Source: Lysinibacillus composti
GTDB taxonomy: Bacteria > Bacillota > Bacilli > Bacillales_A > Planococcaceae
Direction: 5' to 3'
Assembly: GCF_016908465.1 (NCBI RefSeq)
Contig: NZ_JAFBDY010000020.1
Coordinates: 1 to 64,000, forward strand
Length of the DNA stretch: 64,000 nucleotides
Below the pieces are notes generated by a model. The model worked only from the letters and a program-made list of their open reading frames with translations. It was not told the DNA's origin and did not search any database. A program made the position numbers and the translations under genes. Positions 36,984-47,449 of the stretch are shown in pieces. Each line of letters begins with the position of its first letter. Positions within the stretch are counted from its first letter, which is position 1.

Positions 36984-37868
36984 ATGGAAATTCAACAACT
37001 TGAGTATTTTAAAATTGTTGCAGAGATGCAACATATGACACAAGCAGCAGAAACACTGAATATTTCACAACCGGCTTTAAGTAAGTCAGTTTCAAATATA
37101 GAACAAGAAATTGGAGTTCCTCTTTTTGACCGACAAGGCCGCTCAATTAGTTTAAATCGTTATGGTAAGCTTTTTTTAGAAAGTGTAAATATTATTTTAA
37201 ATGAATATGAGAAAGCAAAAGAAGAAATAGTAGGGCTTGTCATGCCAGGTTTTGGTGATGTAGCATTTGGCTTTATTCATACACTTGGAATGGAAGTGGT
37301 ACCCGAATTGATGGCTCATGTTCCAAACAAATACCCTAATATGAAATTTTCTTTAACTCAAGCCACATCTTACAATTTATCGAAAGGGTTAGAAGAAGGA
37401 ACAATTGATTTATGTTTAGCACAAAAACTTCAGTCAAAAGTTGTGGATATCCAATGGATTGAACTCTGGAGTGAAGAGTTGTTTGTCATTGTGCCTAAAA
37501 CACATCGCTTTGCAAATCGTGAATCGATTCGTCTAGAGGAAATAAAAGATGAACCGTTTATTTCTATTAAAAGAGGAAATGCATTGCGTAAAATTGTCGA
37601 TGAATTATTAAAACAATCAGGCGTGACGACAAATACTACTTTCGCTGGAGAAGAAATGCATACAGTTGCTGGCTTCGTTGGAGCTGGACTTGGTGTTTCC
37701 CTTATTCCAAATATTAAAGGGATTAATGAATATAATGTTTGTAAAATACGAGTGAGTGAACCAATATGTGAACGTAAAATAGGTGTCTCTTGGGTAGGGG
37801 GACGATACATTTCTCCAGCGGCAAATCAGTTTAAAAATTACTTGGTAGAATACTTTAAAAAACAATAG
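36984..37868 (+). CDS. LysR family transcriptional regulator
   Basis: A 294 aa LTTR. The N-terminal helix-turn-helix (MEIQQLEYFKIVAEMQHMTQAAETLNISQPALSKSV) and the C-terminal substrate-binding domain with VVPELMAHVPNKYPNMKFSL and GAGLGVSLIP are typical. GAGAGG precedes the ATG with spacing 7. It is divergent from the Est30-like esterase, which it may control from the shared 190-nt region; the inducer is unknown. Confidence 0.9.
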   Translation: MEIQQLEYFKIVAEMQHMTQAAETLNISQPALSKSVSNIEQEIGVPLFDRQGRSISLNRYGKLFLESVNIILNEYEKAKEEIVGLVMPGFGDVAFGFIHTLGMEVVPELMAHVPNKYPNMKFSLTQATSYNLSKGLEEGTIDLCLAQKLQSKVVDIQWIELWSEELFVIVPKTHRFANRESIRLEEIKDEPFISIKRGNALRKIVDELLKQSGVTTNTTFAGEEMHTVAGFVGAGLGVSLIPNIKGINEYNVCKIRVSEPICERKIGVSWVGGRYISPAANQFKNYLVEYFKKQ

Positions 37869-37905
37869 TCGGAGTTAAAATAAATTAAAAAAGGTGTAGA
37901 TGTGA

Positions 37906-38778
37906 TTGGTAAAAGATCATGAAAAATTTGAACAATTACTGCGAGAGCATTCACATGTATTTAATGAAGAGGAAATTCTTAAAGGGGTAAGATTTTATCA
38001 GCTTGCACTTCAAGAACAACAAGAAGCAATCATCCATATTGCTAGTATTTACAGAAAAGTAGAGCATTATGAACAATCTGTTTACTGGTTGAAAAAGGGT
38101 GTGGATTTAGGCAATTGTACGGCGCAATATGAACTTGCCAATTGCTTAATAGAAGGACTTGGAGTTGAGGAAGACGAGGCAAAAGCATTTCAACTTTATA
38201 AATCCGCAGCTGAACAGGGTCATGCGGATGCAGCGAATAATTTAGCTGACATGTATTTAAATGGTGAAAGTGTCGATGTAAACGAAGAAGAAGCATTAAA
38301 ATGGTTCACAATCGCTGCTGACAAACATGTAGTGGAAGCGATGTTTACCTTGGGAATAATGTATGAACAAGGAATTGGTACTGAAATAGATGAAGAAAAA
38401 GCCTATGAATATTATAAACAGTCTGCTGAAGGTGACTATGGTGATGCGTTATTTAGACTAGGTACGATTTACTTAGAAGGGTTTTTAGGTCAGCAGAAAG
38501 ACATTAGAAAAGCAATCAACTATTTTGAAAAAGCGGCAAAAGGACATCATGTAGATTCCATTTATAATTTAGGTTTTTTATATGAGAGTGGACTTGGAGT
38601 TCCTCGAAACGGAAAAAAAGCACTACATTATTATAAACAAGCAGCACTTCTAGGTGACTATCAGGCTAAATTAAATATTGCATATATTTATGAAAATGGA
38701 ATTGATATAGAAAAGAATAAAAAAGAAGCTGCTAGATGGCGTAACGCAGCAATGCGACAAATGAACGGCTTAGATTAA
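37906..38778 (+). CDS. Sel1-like repeat (SLR) protein
   Basis: A 290 aa cytoplasmic protein built of about six Sel1-like repeats of roughly 36 residues from residue 66 on. Each repeat has the pattern A..LG.hY..G.gv..d..kA..yy..AA..G (for example FTLGIMYEQGIGTEIDEEKAYEYYKQSAEGD). Such solenoids mediate protein-protein contacts, so a scaffold or signalling adaptor role is likely. The start is TTG with AAAGGTG about 11 nt upstream. There is no signal peptide. Confidence 0.85.
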   Translation: MVKDHEKFEQLLREHSHVFNEEEILKGVRFYQLALQEQQEAIIHIASIYRKVEHYEQSVYWLKKGVDLGNCTAQYELANCLIEGLGVEEDEAKAFQLYKSAAEQGHADAANNLADMYLNGESVDVNEEEALKWFTIAADKHVVEAMFTLGIMYEQGIGTEIDEEKAYEYYKQSAEGDYGDALFRLGTIYLEGFLGQQKDIRKAINYFEKAAKGHHVDSIYNLGFLYESGLGVPRNGKKALHYYKQAALLGDYQAKLNIAYIYENGIDIEKNKKEAARWRNAAMRQMNGLD

Positions 38779-38815
38779 GTTTTTAATACCATACCATTTT
38801 TATGAATATTGGATT

Positions 38816-38848
38816 AAAGGCAAACTCTACAGGGGTTTGTCTTTTTGT
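38816..38848 (+). terminator. Terminator-like hairpin after the Sel1 gene
   Basis: Stem AAAGGCAAACTC / GGGGTTTGTCTTT with two G-T pairs, followed by T-rich sequence. Confidence 0.75.
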
Positions 38849-39024
38849 TTTGTTTAGGAAATTAAAATATTGTAACCTTCTTATGTAAACGTTTAAATTA
38901 AGTGAAAGTATTATTTGCGAATTTTGTAAAAGACCGTACAGTTCATATAGAATGAAAAGGATTATACTAAGAATATAAATGATCCTCTATATTTAGTTAA
39001 ATGGCATTGATAGGAGTTGTCCAT

Positions 39025-40422
39025 ATGAAAACAGTTGTCGTAGTTGGCGGAGGCATTACAGGTTTATGTACGATGCATTACTTAAAAAGACACATGAAAG
39101 AAGATGTGCCTTTACGTCTTGTATTAGTCGAAAAGAATGCTTATTTAGGTGGAAAAATTCATAGTACACATGAAAATGGATTCATTATGGAGACGGGGGC
39201 GGATTCAATAGTTGCACGTCACCCAGGTGTACTTAACCTTGTAAAGGAACTGGATTTTGAATCAGAATTGGTATATAACGAAACGGGTATTTCTTACATT
39301 CATACAAATAACGAATTACATGCAATTCCTGCAGGTTCAACTTTTGGAATTCCAATGAGTTTAGCCTCATTAAACGCAAGTACATTAATTTCGGATGAAG
39401 CAAAAAGACGAGTACTACAAGATTCTGAAATACCAAATACAAAATTTACAAAAGAAAGCTCAATTGGTGAGTTTTTGGAATACTTTTTAGGTAAAGAAAT
39501 TGTTGAAAAGCAAATTACCCCTGTTCTTTCTGGAGTTTATTCAGGTAACCTTTATGATTTATCTCTTGCTTCAACGCTCCCTTATTTAGTTGATTATAAA
39601 GATAAATATGGAAGCATTATGAAAGGATTTGAAGCAAATCGCGAGCAATTTGAAAAAACAGCCAATAAAAAATTTATTTCATTCCGAAAAGGATTATCCT
39701 CTTTAATTGACCGACTTGAAGAGCTATTGCCTGAAGTTGAGTTTTATAAAAATACAGAAACAACAAACGTAACGAAAAATGGAGAATATTACGATGTGAC
39801 TTTTGACAATGGCAAAAAAATACAAGCAGATGTCGTTGTTCTAGCTGTACCAAACAATGTTGTACGCAAGCTGTTAAAAGATCAAAATCTTGAAAAGCAA
39901 TTAGAGAAGTTTACAAATGCTTCAGCTATTACTATGTATTTAGGGTTTAATGTACCAGATGAAGTACTTCCAGCTGACGGTACTGGTTTTATCGTATCTA
40001 AAAATAGTGATTTAGTATGTAATGCCTCTACGTGGACAAGCCGTAAATGGAAGCATACTTCGGCAAACGGTAATCTACTCGTACGATTATTTTATAAAAG
40101 TATTAATCCAAAGTATGAAGAGCTAGCTGAAATGAGTAATGATGAGTTAAAGAGCGTTGCAATTCAAGATGTTAAATTAAGCTTAAACATTGATGAACAG
40201 CCAGAAATATTCAATGTAACGAAATGGATTAATGCTATGCCAAAGTATGACCTCGCGCATAAAGAAGCTTTACAGGTGGTATTAAATCAAATGAATAATA
40301 AGTATCCTGGCTTAATACTTGCTGGATGCTCTTATTTTGGGGTTGGAATCGGTGCTTGCATTGAAAATGGAAAAAATACGGCAAATCAAATAATAAACCT
40401 TGTAAATAATGAAAATCTATGA
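39025..40422 (+). CDS. hemY: Coproporphyrinogen III oxidase (HemY/CgoX type)
   Basis: A FAD enzyme of 465 aa for the coproporphyrin-dependent heme pathway of Firmicutes, oxidising coproporphyrinogen III. It starts KTVVVVGGGITGLCTMHYL (dinucleotide loop), has EKNAYLGGKIHS and ETGADSIVAR, and ends with AGCSYFGVGIGACIENG for the FAD adenosine side. ATG 39025 has AGGAG (39012-39016) 8 nt upstream; an in-frame ATG at 39001 has no site. hemE and hemH, its usual B. subtilis neighbours, are not adjacent, so the gene stands apart from its operon. Confidence 0.92.
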   Translation: MKTVVVVGGGITGLCTMHYLKRHMKEDVPLRLVLVEKNAYLGGKIHSTHENGFIMETGADSIVARHPGVLNLVKELDFESELVYNETGISYIHTNNELHAIPAGSTFGIPMSLASLNASTLISDEAKRRVLQDSEIPNTKFTKESSIGEFLEYFLGKEIVEKQITPVLSGVYSGNLYDLSLASTLPYLVDYKDKYGSIMKGFEANREQFEKTANKKFISFRKGLSSLIDRLEELLPEVEFYKNTETTNVTKNGEYYDVTFDNGKKIQADVVVLAVPNNVVRKLLKDQNLEKQLEKFTNASAITMYLGFNVPDEVLPADGTGFIVSKNSDLVCNASTWTSRKWKHTSANGNLLVRLFYKSINPKYEELAEMSNDELKSVAIQDVKLSLNIDEQPEIFNVTKWINAMPKYDLAHKEALQVVLNQMNNKYPGLILAGCSYFGVGIGACIENGKNTANQIINLVNNENL

Positions 40423-40442
40423 AGTAAAATCTTTTAATAGTG

Positions 40443-40471
40443 TTGACTAAAGCCCCTTTTCAAGATATGAT
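40443..40471 (+). promoter_or_regulatory. Sigma-A promoter of the yitJ-metH operon
   Basis: TTGACT (40443-40448), a 17-nt spacer and TATGAT (40466-40471) lie about 30 nt upstream of the S-box aptamer. Confidence 0.85.
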
Positions 40472-40500
40472 TCAACATAATAAAAAAAATATTTTAAAAA

Positions 40501-40650
40501 TTCTTATCAAGAGAAGTTGAGGGACTGGCCCGATGAAGCTTCAGCAACCAACTAGTATGTAAGGTGCTAAATCCAGTAGGCGTAGGCCTAAAGATGAGAA
40601 GGGAATCTGTATGCAAATGCTAAGCCTTCTATCAAAAGAAGGCTTTTTAT
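40501..40650 (+). promoter_or_regulatory. SAM-I riboswitch (S-box) with intrinsic terminator
   Basis: The aptamer (40501-40600) has P1 TTCTTATC / GATGAGAA, the core AGGGACTGGCCCGATGAAG, CAGCAACC, and GGTGCTAAATCCAG, then a P4 GGCGTAGGCC. The terminator stem AAGCCTTCT / AGAAGGCTT (40622-40630 with 40637-40645) with a T run follows. High SAM should favour termination, so yitJ-metH is made when methionine and SAM are low. Confidence 0.96.
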
Positions 40651-40710
40651 ATTAGTGAAATAGACTGAAAATAGAGTAAATTAGAAGAGCCAATAGAGAG
40701 GAAGAATTAA

Positions 40711-42558
40711 ATGGGGCTACTAGAATCATTAAAGACAAAAGTATTAACAGCCGATGGAGCCATGGGGACACTGTTATATTCATATGGTCTTGATTATTGT
40801 CATGAAGAAATGAATGTTAGTAAACCAGAAATCATTAAAAAAATTCATAAAGAGTATATTGATGCTGGAGCAGATATCATTCAGACAAATACATATGGGG
40901 CGAATGCCATCAAGCTTGCCCGCTACGGACATGAATCACGTGTCGCCCAGTTTAATAAAGCAGCAATTCAATTAGCTAAAGAGGCAGTATCACAAGGTGG
41001 ACAATTTATTCTTGGCTCTATTGGTGGTATACGAGGTGTACGAAAAACTGATCTTACACTTGATGAGATATTAATTGCTATTAGGGAGCAAGTAGAACTT
41101 TTAATTGAAGGAGAATTAGATGGATTACTTCTTGAAACGTACTATGACTTCGAAGAGCTAACTGAAACAATTAAAATGATACGAACATTAACGGATATGC
41201 CGATTGTTGCCCAAGTCTCTATGCATGAGCCTGGTGTATTGCAAAATGGATTGTCTCTAAATGCAGCATTACAAGAATTAGAGAGATTAGGTGCAGATGT
41301 TGTAGGGGTGAACTGTAGACTAGGTCCTTACCATACAATTCAAGCGTTTGAAGGAGTGGAACTTCCAGAAAACTCATTTATGTCTGCATATCCAAATGCA
41401 TCCCTATTAGATATTGAAGAGGGTCGCGTTATTTATGAATCTGAGGTTGATTATTTTGCACGTGCAGCTGTTGAGTTGCGAGATCAAGGTGTGCGTTTAA
41501 TTGGTGGCTGTTGTGGCACGACTCCTAAACATATTAAGGAAGTAAAAAATCGCCTTTCAAAATTACAGCCAGTTGAGAAAAAAGAGGCAAAACTACAAGA
41601 AGCAATTCAAATTCGTGAACCCGAGCCTAGAAATTTAGAACCACTTCATGAAAAGGTAAAACGCGAACGTTCAATCATCGTTGAACTTGATACTCCACGT
41701 CATTTAGAAATTGCTGCATTTGTCGAAGGAGCAAAAACTCTTTACGACGAGGGTGCCGATATAATTATGATGGCGGATAACTCATTAGCATCTCCACGCA
41801 TTAGTAATATTGCAATGGGTTCGATTTTAAAATTGCAATATGGTATCCGGACAATGCCACATATTACATGCCGTGATCGAAATTTAATTGGCTTGCAATC
41901 ACATTTAATGGGGCTTAATGCTTTAGAGCTACATGATATTTTAGCTGTAACAGGAGACCCAACAAAAGTGGGGGATTTCCCTGGTGCGACTAGCGTATAT
42001 GATGTTTCATCGATGGAATTAATTTCATTAATAAAACAATTAAATGAGGGAATTTCATTCTCAGGAAAAACATTGCGTAAAAAGGCAAACTTCTCTGTTG
42101 CAGGTGCTTTTAACCCGAATGTTCGAGTGCTAGACAGAGCGGTAAGTCGTCTTGAAAAGAAAATCGAACATGGGGCAGATTACTTTATCTCCCAACCGGT
42201 TTATTCAAAGGAAAAAATTAAAGAGATTGCAGAAGCTACAAAACACTTATCAGCACCAATTTATATTGGAATTATGCCGTTAACAAGCTTTAGAAGCGCT
42301 GAGTTTTTACACCATGAAGTTCCAGGTATCAAGCTTTCTGATGAAGTGTTAGAAAGAATGAAGGCTTGTGAAGGTGATAAAGCACGTGAAGCTGAAGAAG
42401 GAGTGGCCATTGCTAAAGAGCTACTTGATACAGCAGCTCAACACTTTAACGGTATTTACTTAATTACACCGTTTTTACGTTACGATATGACAGTTCAATT
42501 AATGCAATATATCAAGTTACTTGATGAGCAGAATAAAGGAGTAAATGTAAATGTATAA
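40711..42558 (+). CDS. yitJ: Bifunctional homocysteine S-methyltransferase / methylenetetrahydrofolate reductase (YitJ)
   Basis: The 615 aa fuse two enzymes. Residues about 1-290 are a zinc-dependent homocysteine methyltransferase domain (TADGAMGT at the start, VNCRLGP, and GGCCGTTP with the Zn cysteines). Residues about 310-610 are a MetF-type TIM barrel (IIVELDTPRH, LAVTGDPTKVG, YFISQPVY, IGIMPL) that reduces 5,10-methylene-THF to 5-methyl-THF. It is preceded by an S-box and overlaps metH by 8 nt, so it supplies methyl-THF to MetH from the same message. Confidence 0.95.
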   Translation: MGLLESLKTKVLTADGAMGTLLYSYGLDYCHEEMNVSKPEIIKKIHKEYIDAGADIIQTNTYGANAIKLARYGHESRVAQFNKAAIQLAKEAVSQGGQFILGSIGGIRGVRKTDLTLDEILIAIREQVELLIEGELDGLLLETYYDFEELTETIKMIRTLTDMPIVAQVSMHEPGVLQNGLSLNAALQELERLGADVVGVNCRLGPYHTIQAFEGVELPENSFMSAYPNASLLDIEEGRVIYESEVDYFARAAVELRDQGVRLIGGCCGTTPKHIKEVKNRLSKLQPVEKKEAKLQEAIQIREPEPRNLEPLHEKVKRERSIIVELDTPRHLEIAAFVEGAKTLYDEGADIIMMADNSLASPRISNIAMGSILKLQYGIRTMPHITCRDRNLIGLQSHLMGLNALELHDILAVTGDPTKVGDFPGATSVYDVSSMELISLIKQLNEGISFSGKTLRKKANFSVAGAFNPNVRVLDRAVSRLEKKIEHGADYFISQPVYSKEKIKEIAEATKHLSAPIYIGIMPLTSFRSAEFLHHEVPGIKLSDEVLERMKACEGDKAREAEEGVAIAKELLDTAAQHFNGIYLITPFLRYDMTVQLMQYIKLLDEQNKGVNVNV

Positions 42559-45500
42559 CCATTCGATAGAACAACAATTGCAAAAGAGAATACTAGTTAT
42601 CGATGGTGCAATGGGGACAATGCTTCAAAGAGAAGATTTAAGTGCTCGCGACTTCGGTGGAGAAGAACTGGAAGGCTGTAATGAAAATTTAGTTTTAACT
42701 CGTCCTGATGTAATTTCTAAAATACACCGTCAATATTTAGAGGCAGGTGCAGATATTATTTGTACGAATACATTTGGTGGAACGCCACTTGTATTAAACG
42801 AATATGGTTTAGGATCAAAAGCAGAAGAAATTAATAAAACAGCAGTTGAGTTAGCCATTGCTGCTGCGAAAGATTATTCTACGAGTGATTGGCCACGCTT
42901 TGTTGCAGGGGCTATTGGACCAACAACGAAAACACTATCTGTAACTGGTGGTATTACATTCGATGAACTATCAGAAAACTTCTATGTCCAAGCAAAAGCA
43001 CTTATTGAAGGGGGAGCAGACCTTCTATTATTAGAAACAAGCCAAGATATGTTGAACGTAAAGGCAGCATCACTTGGGGTGAACCGTGCCTTTAATGAAA
43101 CAGGCAAAAAACTACCTGTAATGATTTCTGCTACCATTGAACCGATGGGGACAACACTTGCTGGACAAACAATTGAAGCTTTCTATATTTCAATTGAACA
43201 TATTCAACCGATTTCAATCGGGTTAAACTGTGCAACCGGCCCAGAGTTTATGACGGATCATATTCGTTCTTTATCTGAGCTTTCAACAAGTTTTATTAGT
43301 TGTTATCCAAATGCTGGATTACCAGATGAAGAAGGGCACTATCATGAATCGCCAGAATCATTATCAAAAAAATTAAAAGGTTTTGCCGAAAAGGGTTGGT
43401 TAAATATTGTTGGTGGTTGTTGTGGAACAACTCCAGACCACATCCAAGCAATCCGTGAAGCTGTGAAAGACCATGCACCAAGACCACGTCCACAGGCTAC
43501 ACATGGTCATGTCGTTTCCGGTATTGATCCATTAGTTTATGATGATTCAATGCGCCCACTATTTATTGGGGAACGAACTAATGTAATTGGTTCGCGTAAA
43601 TTTAAACAGTTAATTATCGATGGAAAGTTTGAGGAAGCGGCAGAAATAGCAAGAGCACAAGTGAAAAATGGTGCACATGTTATAGATATTTGTTTAGCAA
43701 ATCCAGACCGTGATGAACTAGAAGATATGCGGAACTTTATGCAAGAGGTTGTTAAAAAAGTAAAGGTTCCTCTTGTTATTGATTCAACGGATGAACGTGT
43801 AATAGAAGAAGCATTAAAATATTCACAAGGGAAAGCTGTCATCAACTCTATTAATCTAGAAGATGGAGAAGAACGTTTTGAGGCAGTTATGCCGATTGTG
43901 AAAAAATATGGGGCTTCTGTTGTAGTTGGAACAATCGATGAACAAGGAATGGGCGTAACACGAGAAAAGAAATTAGAAGTTGCAGAGCGTTCTTATAAAC
44001 TGCTGACAGAAAAATGGGGATTAGCACCAGAAGATATTATTTTCGATCCACTTGTTTTCCCAGTTGGAACAGGGGATGAACAATATATCGGTGCGGCTGA
44101 GGAAACAATTGAAGGAATTCGATTAATTAAACAAAAGTTCCCAAAAACATTAACTGTTCTTGGTGTTAGTAATGTTTCATTTGGACTACCTCCAGTAGGG
44201 CGTGAAGTCTTAAATGCTGTATATTTATATCATTGTACTCAGGCTGGTTTAGACTATGCCATTGTAAATACTGAGAAGTTAGAACGTTATGCTTCAATTC
44301 CTGAAGAAGAAATCCAATTAGCTAATGATTTGATTTTTAATACCAACGATGAAACACTTGCGAAGTTTACTGATTTTTATCGTGATATGAAAAAAGAAAA
44401 GAAAGTGGCTAATATCCCTGACACGGTAGAAGAACGTCTAGCTTACTACATTGTGGAAGGAACTAAAGAAGGGTTGATTCCTGATTTAGAGGAAGCACGA
44501 AAAATCTTTGATACTCCTTTAGATATTATTAATGGTCCATTGATGGATGGTATGTCAGAAGTAGGTCGACTATTTAATGACAATCAATTAATTGTTGCTG
44601 AAGTATTGCAAAGTGCAGGAGTAATGAAAGCAGCTGTTGCTCATCTTGAACAGTACATGGAAGTATCAGATGATAGTGCTGGTAAGGGGAAAATTGTACT
44701 TGCAACCGTTAAAGGTGACGTACATGATATCGGGAAAAACTTAGTTGACATTATTTTAAGTAATAATGGATTTAAAGTTGTTGACCTAGGGATCAAAGTA
44801 ACACCTGCTCAATTAATCGAAGCAATTCGAAAAGAAAAGCCGGATTTTGTAGGGTTATCTGGTCTACTGGTTAAATCAGCTCAACAAATGGTGCTAACAG
44901 CTCAAGATTTTAAAGCTGCGGATATCGATGTACCAATTTTAGTTGGTGGTGCGGCATTATCAAAGCGTTTTACAGAAACAAAAATTGCAGCAGAGTATGA
45001 TGGACCAGTCATTTATTCCAAAGATGCAATGCAAGGATTAGAGCAAGCGAACCGACTAATGGATCCGAATGAGCGTGAACTATTAATTCAAGAATTAAAT
45101 GAGTCACGCGAAAAACGCTTGTTAGCAGATGAAAAACGAGCAGCACGTCCGAAAAAAGATGTAGCTGAAAGAGCTGTAAGAACTGTTGAAGATGCATCTG
45201 TTTACGTACCAAAGGATTTGAGAAGTCATGTTCACAAACAATATTCAGTATCCCACTTACATCCTTATGTAAATATGAGAACTTTAATTGGACATCATTT
45301 AGGGTTAAAAGGAAGTGTGGAAAAACTTCTGTCAGAAGGCGATCAACGTGCAACAGAACTGCATGAATTAGTTACTGGTTTCCTAGAGTCGAATATTTTG
45401 AATCCTGCTGGAATGTACAGATTCTTCCCAGCACAAGCTGACGGGGATGACGTAATCATTTATGATCCAGAAGATTCAAAAACGGAGATTGAAAGATTCC

Positions 45501-45982
45501 ACTTCCCACGACAACAAGAAGCGCCGTTTTTATGTTTAGCAGATTTCTTAAAATCTGTTGATAGCGGTGAAATGGATTATGTAGCATTAATGGTTGTGAC
45601 GGCTGGTCATGGTGTGAAGACAAAAGCGGAACAATATAAAAATGATGGGAAGTTTTTAGAAAGCCATGCATTACAGGCAACTGCACTTGAATTAGCGGAA
45701 GGTTTTGCAGAACGAATTCACCAAGAAATTCGTGACGCATGGGGCTTCCCAGATGCAACTGATTTCACAATGCGTGATCGTTTTGCAGCGAAATACCAAG
45801 GGCAACGATTCTCATTTGGCTATCCTGCCTGTCCAAATTTAGAAGACCAAGAAAAGCTATTTAAATTATTAAAGCCAGAACAAATTGGTGTTGAACTAAC
45901 AGATGGGTTTATGATGCAACCTGAGGCAAGTGTATCAGCTATCGTATTTGCCCATCCTCAAGCAAGATACTTTAATGTTTAA
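42551..45982 (+). CDS. metH: Cobalamin-dependent methionine synthase MetH
   Basis: A full-length 1143 aa enzyme making methionine from homocysteine and 5-methyl-THF. The homocysteine domain (1-310) has Zn ligands Cys227, Cys290 and Cys291. The pterin domain follows (about 330-600, [15 protein letters not shown]). The cap and cobalamin-binding domains (about 630-860) contain [10 protein letters not shown] with the cobalt-ligating His725. The C-terminal SAM-dependent reactivation domain (about 900-1143) includes [16 protein letters not shown]. subtilis lacks MetH and relies on MetE, so this implies cobalamin use. Start coupled to yitJ. Confidence 0.96.
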   Translation: MYNHSIEQQLQKRILVIDGAMGTMLQREDLSARDFGGEELEGCNENLVLTRPDVISKIHRQYLEAGADIICTNTFGGTPLVLNEYGLGSKAEEINKTAVELAIAAAKDYSTSDWPRFVAGAIGPTTKTLSVTGGITFDELSENFYVQAKALIEGGADLLLLETSQDMLNVKAASLGVNRAFNETGKKLPVMISATIEPMGTTLAGQTIEAFYISIEHIQPISIGLNCATGPEFMTDHIRSLSELSTSFISCYPNAGLPDEEGHYHESPESLSKKLKGFAEKGWLNIVGGCCGTTPDHIQAIREAVKDHAPRPRPQATHGHVVSGIDPLVYDDSMRPLFIGERTNVIGSRKFKQLIIDGKFEEAAEIARAQVKNGAHVIDICLANPDRDELEDMRNFMQEVVKKVKVPLVIDSTDERVIEEALKYSQGKAVINSINLEDGEERFEAVMPIVKKYGASVVVGTIDEQGMGVTREKKLEVAERSYKLLTEKWGLAPEDIIFDPLVFPVGTGDEQYIGAAEETIEGIRLIKQKFPKTLTVLGVSNVSFGLPPVGREVLNAVYLYHCTQAGLDYAIVNTEKLERYASIPEEEIQLANDLIFNTNDETLAKFTDFYRDMKKEKKVANIPDTVEERLAYYIVEGTKEGLIPDLEEARKIFDTPLDIINGPLMDGMSEVGRLFNDNQLIVAEVLQSAGVMKAAVAHLEQYMEVSDDSAGKGKIVLATVKGDVHDIGKNLVDIILSNNGFKVVDLGIKVTPAQLIEAIRKEKPDFVGLSGLLVKSAQQMVLTAQDFKAADIDVPILVGGAALSKRFTETKIAAEYDGPVIYSKDAMQGLEQANRLMDPNERELLIQELNESREKRLLADEKRAARPKKDVAERAVRTVEDASVYVPKDLRSHVHKQYSVSHLHPYVNMRTLIGHHLGLKGSVEKLLSEGDQRATELHELVTGFLESNILNPAGMYRFFPAQADGDDVIIYDPEDSKTEIERFHFPRQQEAPFLCLADFLKSVDSGEMDYVALMVVTAGHGVKTKAEQYKNDGKFLESHALQATALELAEGFAERIHQEIRDAWGFPDATDFTMRDRFAAKYQGQRFSFGYPACPNLEDQEKLFKLLKPEQIGVELTDGFMMQPEASVSAIVFAHPQARYFNV

Positions 45983-46010
45983 AAGTATACTCATTCCATA
46001 AGATTGACGA

Positions 46011-46058
46011 TATCTCTGTAGATTTAAGAAGAAATTCTTATTCTACGGAGATTTTTTT
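46011..46058 (+). terminator. Intrinsic terminator after metH
   Basis: Stem ATCTC-GTAGA / TCTAC-GAGAT with an inner AAGAA/TTCTT hairpin, followed by T7. Confidence 0.88.
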
Positions 46059-46233
46059 ATTATGGGTTAACCCTAAACGATAGAACATGACTAATGGCAC
46101 TTCTCACCAATTTTTACTTAGTTCTAATTAGAGTTATTGTCGGATCAATGAATTTTTAAGTGAACGAGTACGTAGACATACAAATAATAGTTAAAAGTAA
46201 AGAAAAGGGGATTAACATAGGGGAATTTTTACA

Positions 46234-46281
46234 ATGGTAAGTGGATTTTCAATATACGGAAGGGATTTGGTTCTTTGTTAG
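46234..46281 (+). CDS. Possible 15-codon leader peptide overlapping the M20 peptidase start
   Basis: ATG 46234 has AGGGGAA with 8-nt spacing and opens a 15-codon frame (MVSGFSIYGRDLVLC) whose stop TAG at 46279 overlaps the presumed TTG start of the peptidase at 46275. The arrangement would allow translational coupling. Nothing in the peptide suggests amino-acid-dependent attenuation. It may be chance. Confidence 0.3.
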   Translation: MVSGFSIYGRDLVLC

Positions 46282-47411
46282 AGTATTTGCAATCGAAGGA
46301 ACAAGAAATGTTATTTCTGTTGGAGAGGCTTGTTAACAAGGATTCCGGTAGTCATTATAAAAAAGGTGTAGATGCCATCGGGAAAATATTAAGCCATGAG
46401 TATAAACTGTTAAATTTTGTTGTGAATACTGTTGAACAAACTGAAGTAGGTAATCATTTATTAATTCGACATCAAGAAGCAAAAACACCCCAAATTATTA
46501 TTTTGTGTCATTTGGATACAGTTTTTAGTGAAGGAACGGCTAAGGATCGGCATTTTACCATTCGTGGTTCAAGAGCGTATGGTCCTGGAGTAATTGATAT
46601 GAAAGGGAGCCTAGTTACTCTTCTTTATGCACTAAAGGCTTTAATTGAAGTTGGAGAAGAAAAAGCTTATCATAATGTGCACATCTTACTAAATAGTGAT
46701 GAAGAAATAGGCTCTACTACTTCCAATGTACTTATTGAAAATATGGCTTTAGGTAAACGTTATGCGCTTGTAATGGAACCAGCCCGCCCGGACGGATCGA
46801 TTGTAAGTAGTAGAAGGGGTGGTGGAAATTACGCGTTAAGAGTATATGGTAAAGCAGCCCACGCTGGGATCTCTCCTGAGGATGGAATTAGTGCTATTGA
46901 AGAAATTTCGCATAAAATTATAAAACTTCAACAATTAAATCAGTTTATGAATGGGGTTAATGTGAATGTAGGGATCGTCCGAGCGGGAGAATCAGCAAAT
47001 GTTATTTGTCCATATGCAGAAGCTTATATTGATGTGCGAATTGATAAAATGGAACAAGGCATACTTATTGATCAAGAAATTCGTAAAATCTGTGCAACTG
47101 CAAATGTACCTGGAGCAATCTTAGAATTGCAAGGTAGCATTAATCGAAATCCAATGGTTAAAGATGAAGGAACGGTTCGACTTCTTAATGTAATTCAAGA
47201 AGCTGGTGAAGAAATCGGAATTCAAATAAAAGATGTTTCGACAGGTGGAAATTCAGATGCTTCTTTTACTTCAACTGTAGGTGTAGCTACTATAGATGGG
47301 CTAGGACCTATTGGAGGGAATGCACATAGTGAGGACGAATATATTGAAATACCCTCACTAGTTGAAAGAGCATTATTGTTAGCAAAAGTAATTAAAAAAT
47401 TAAGTGAATGA
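46275..47411 (+). CDS. M20 family metallopeptidase (glutamate carboxypeptidase-like)
   Basis: A 378 aa di-zinc exopeptidase. Metal ligands appear in CHLDTVF (His and Asp), GVIDMKGS (bridging Asp), NSDEEIGS (Glu-Glu base and ligand), and a final His in GGNAHSEDEYIE. A dimerisation/lid domain sits at about 180-295. The sequence resembles the CPG2/ArgE-DapE group, which cleaves C-terminal Glu from folates or N-acyl amino acids. The substrate is unknown and there is no signal peptide. The start is probably TTG 46275 with GGAAGGG upstream. It is followed by a GNAT gene. Confidence 0.88.
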   Translation: MLEYLQSKEQEMLFLLERLVNKDSGSHYKKGVDAIGKILSHEYKLLNFVVNTVEQTEVGNHLLIRHQEAKTPQIIILCHLDTVFSEGTAKDRHFTIRGSRAYGPGVIDMKGSLVTLLYALKALIEVGEEKAYHNVHILLNSDEEIGSTTSNVLIENMALGKRYALVMEPARPDGSIVSSRRGGGNYALRVYGKAAHAGISPEDGISAIEEISHKIIKLQQLNQFMNGVNVNVGIVRAGESANVICPYAEAYIDVRIDKMEQGILIDQEIRKICATANVPGAILELQGSINRNPMVKDEGTVRLLNVIQEAGEEIGIQIKDVSTGGNSDASFTSTVGVATIDGLGPIGGNAHSEDEYIEIPSLVERALLLAKVIKKLSE

Positions 47412-47449
47412 AGCTAGTTAAGTGCAACATGTTTGATGAAGGGAAATTA

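Noticed and set aside
38042-38296. Minus-strand frame inside the Sel1 repeat gene
   Set aside because: His/Leu/Pro-rich shadow of the plus-strand repeats; no start signal.
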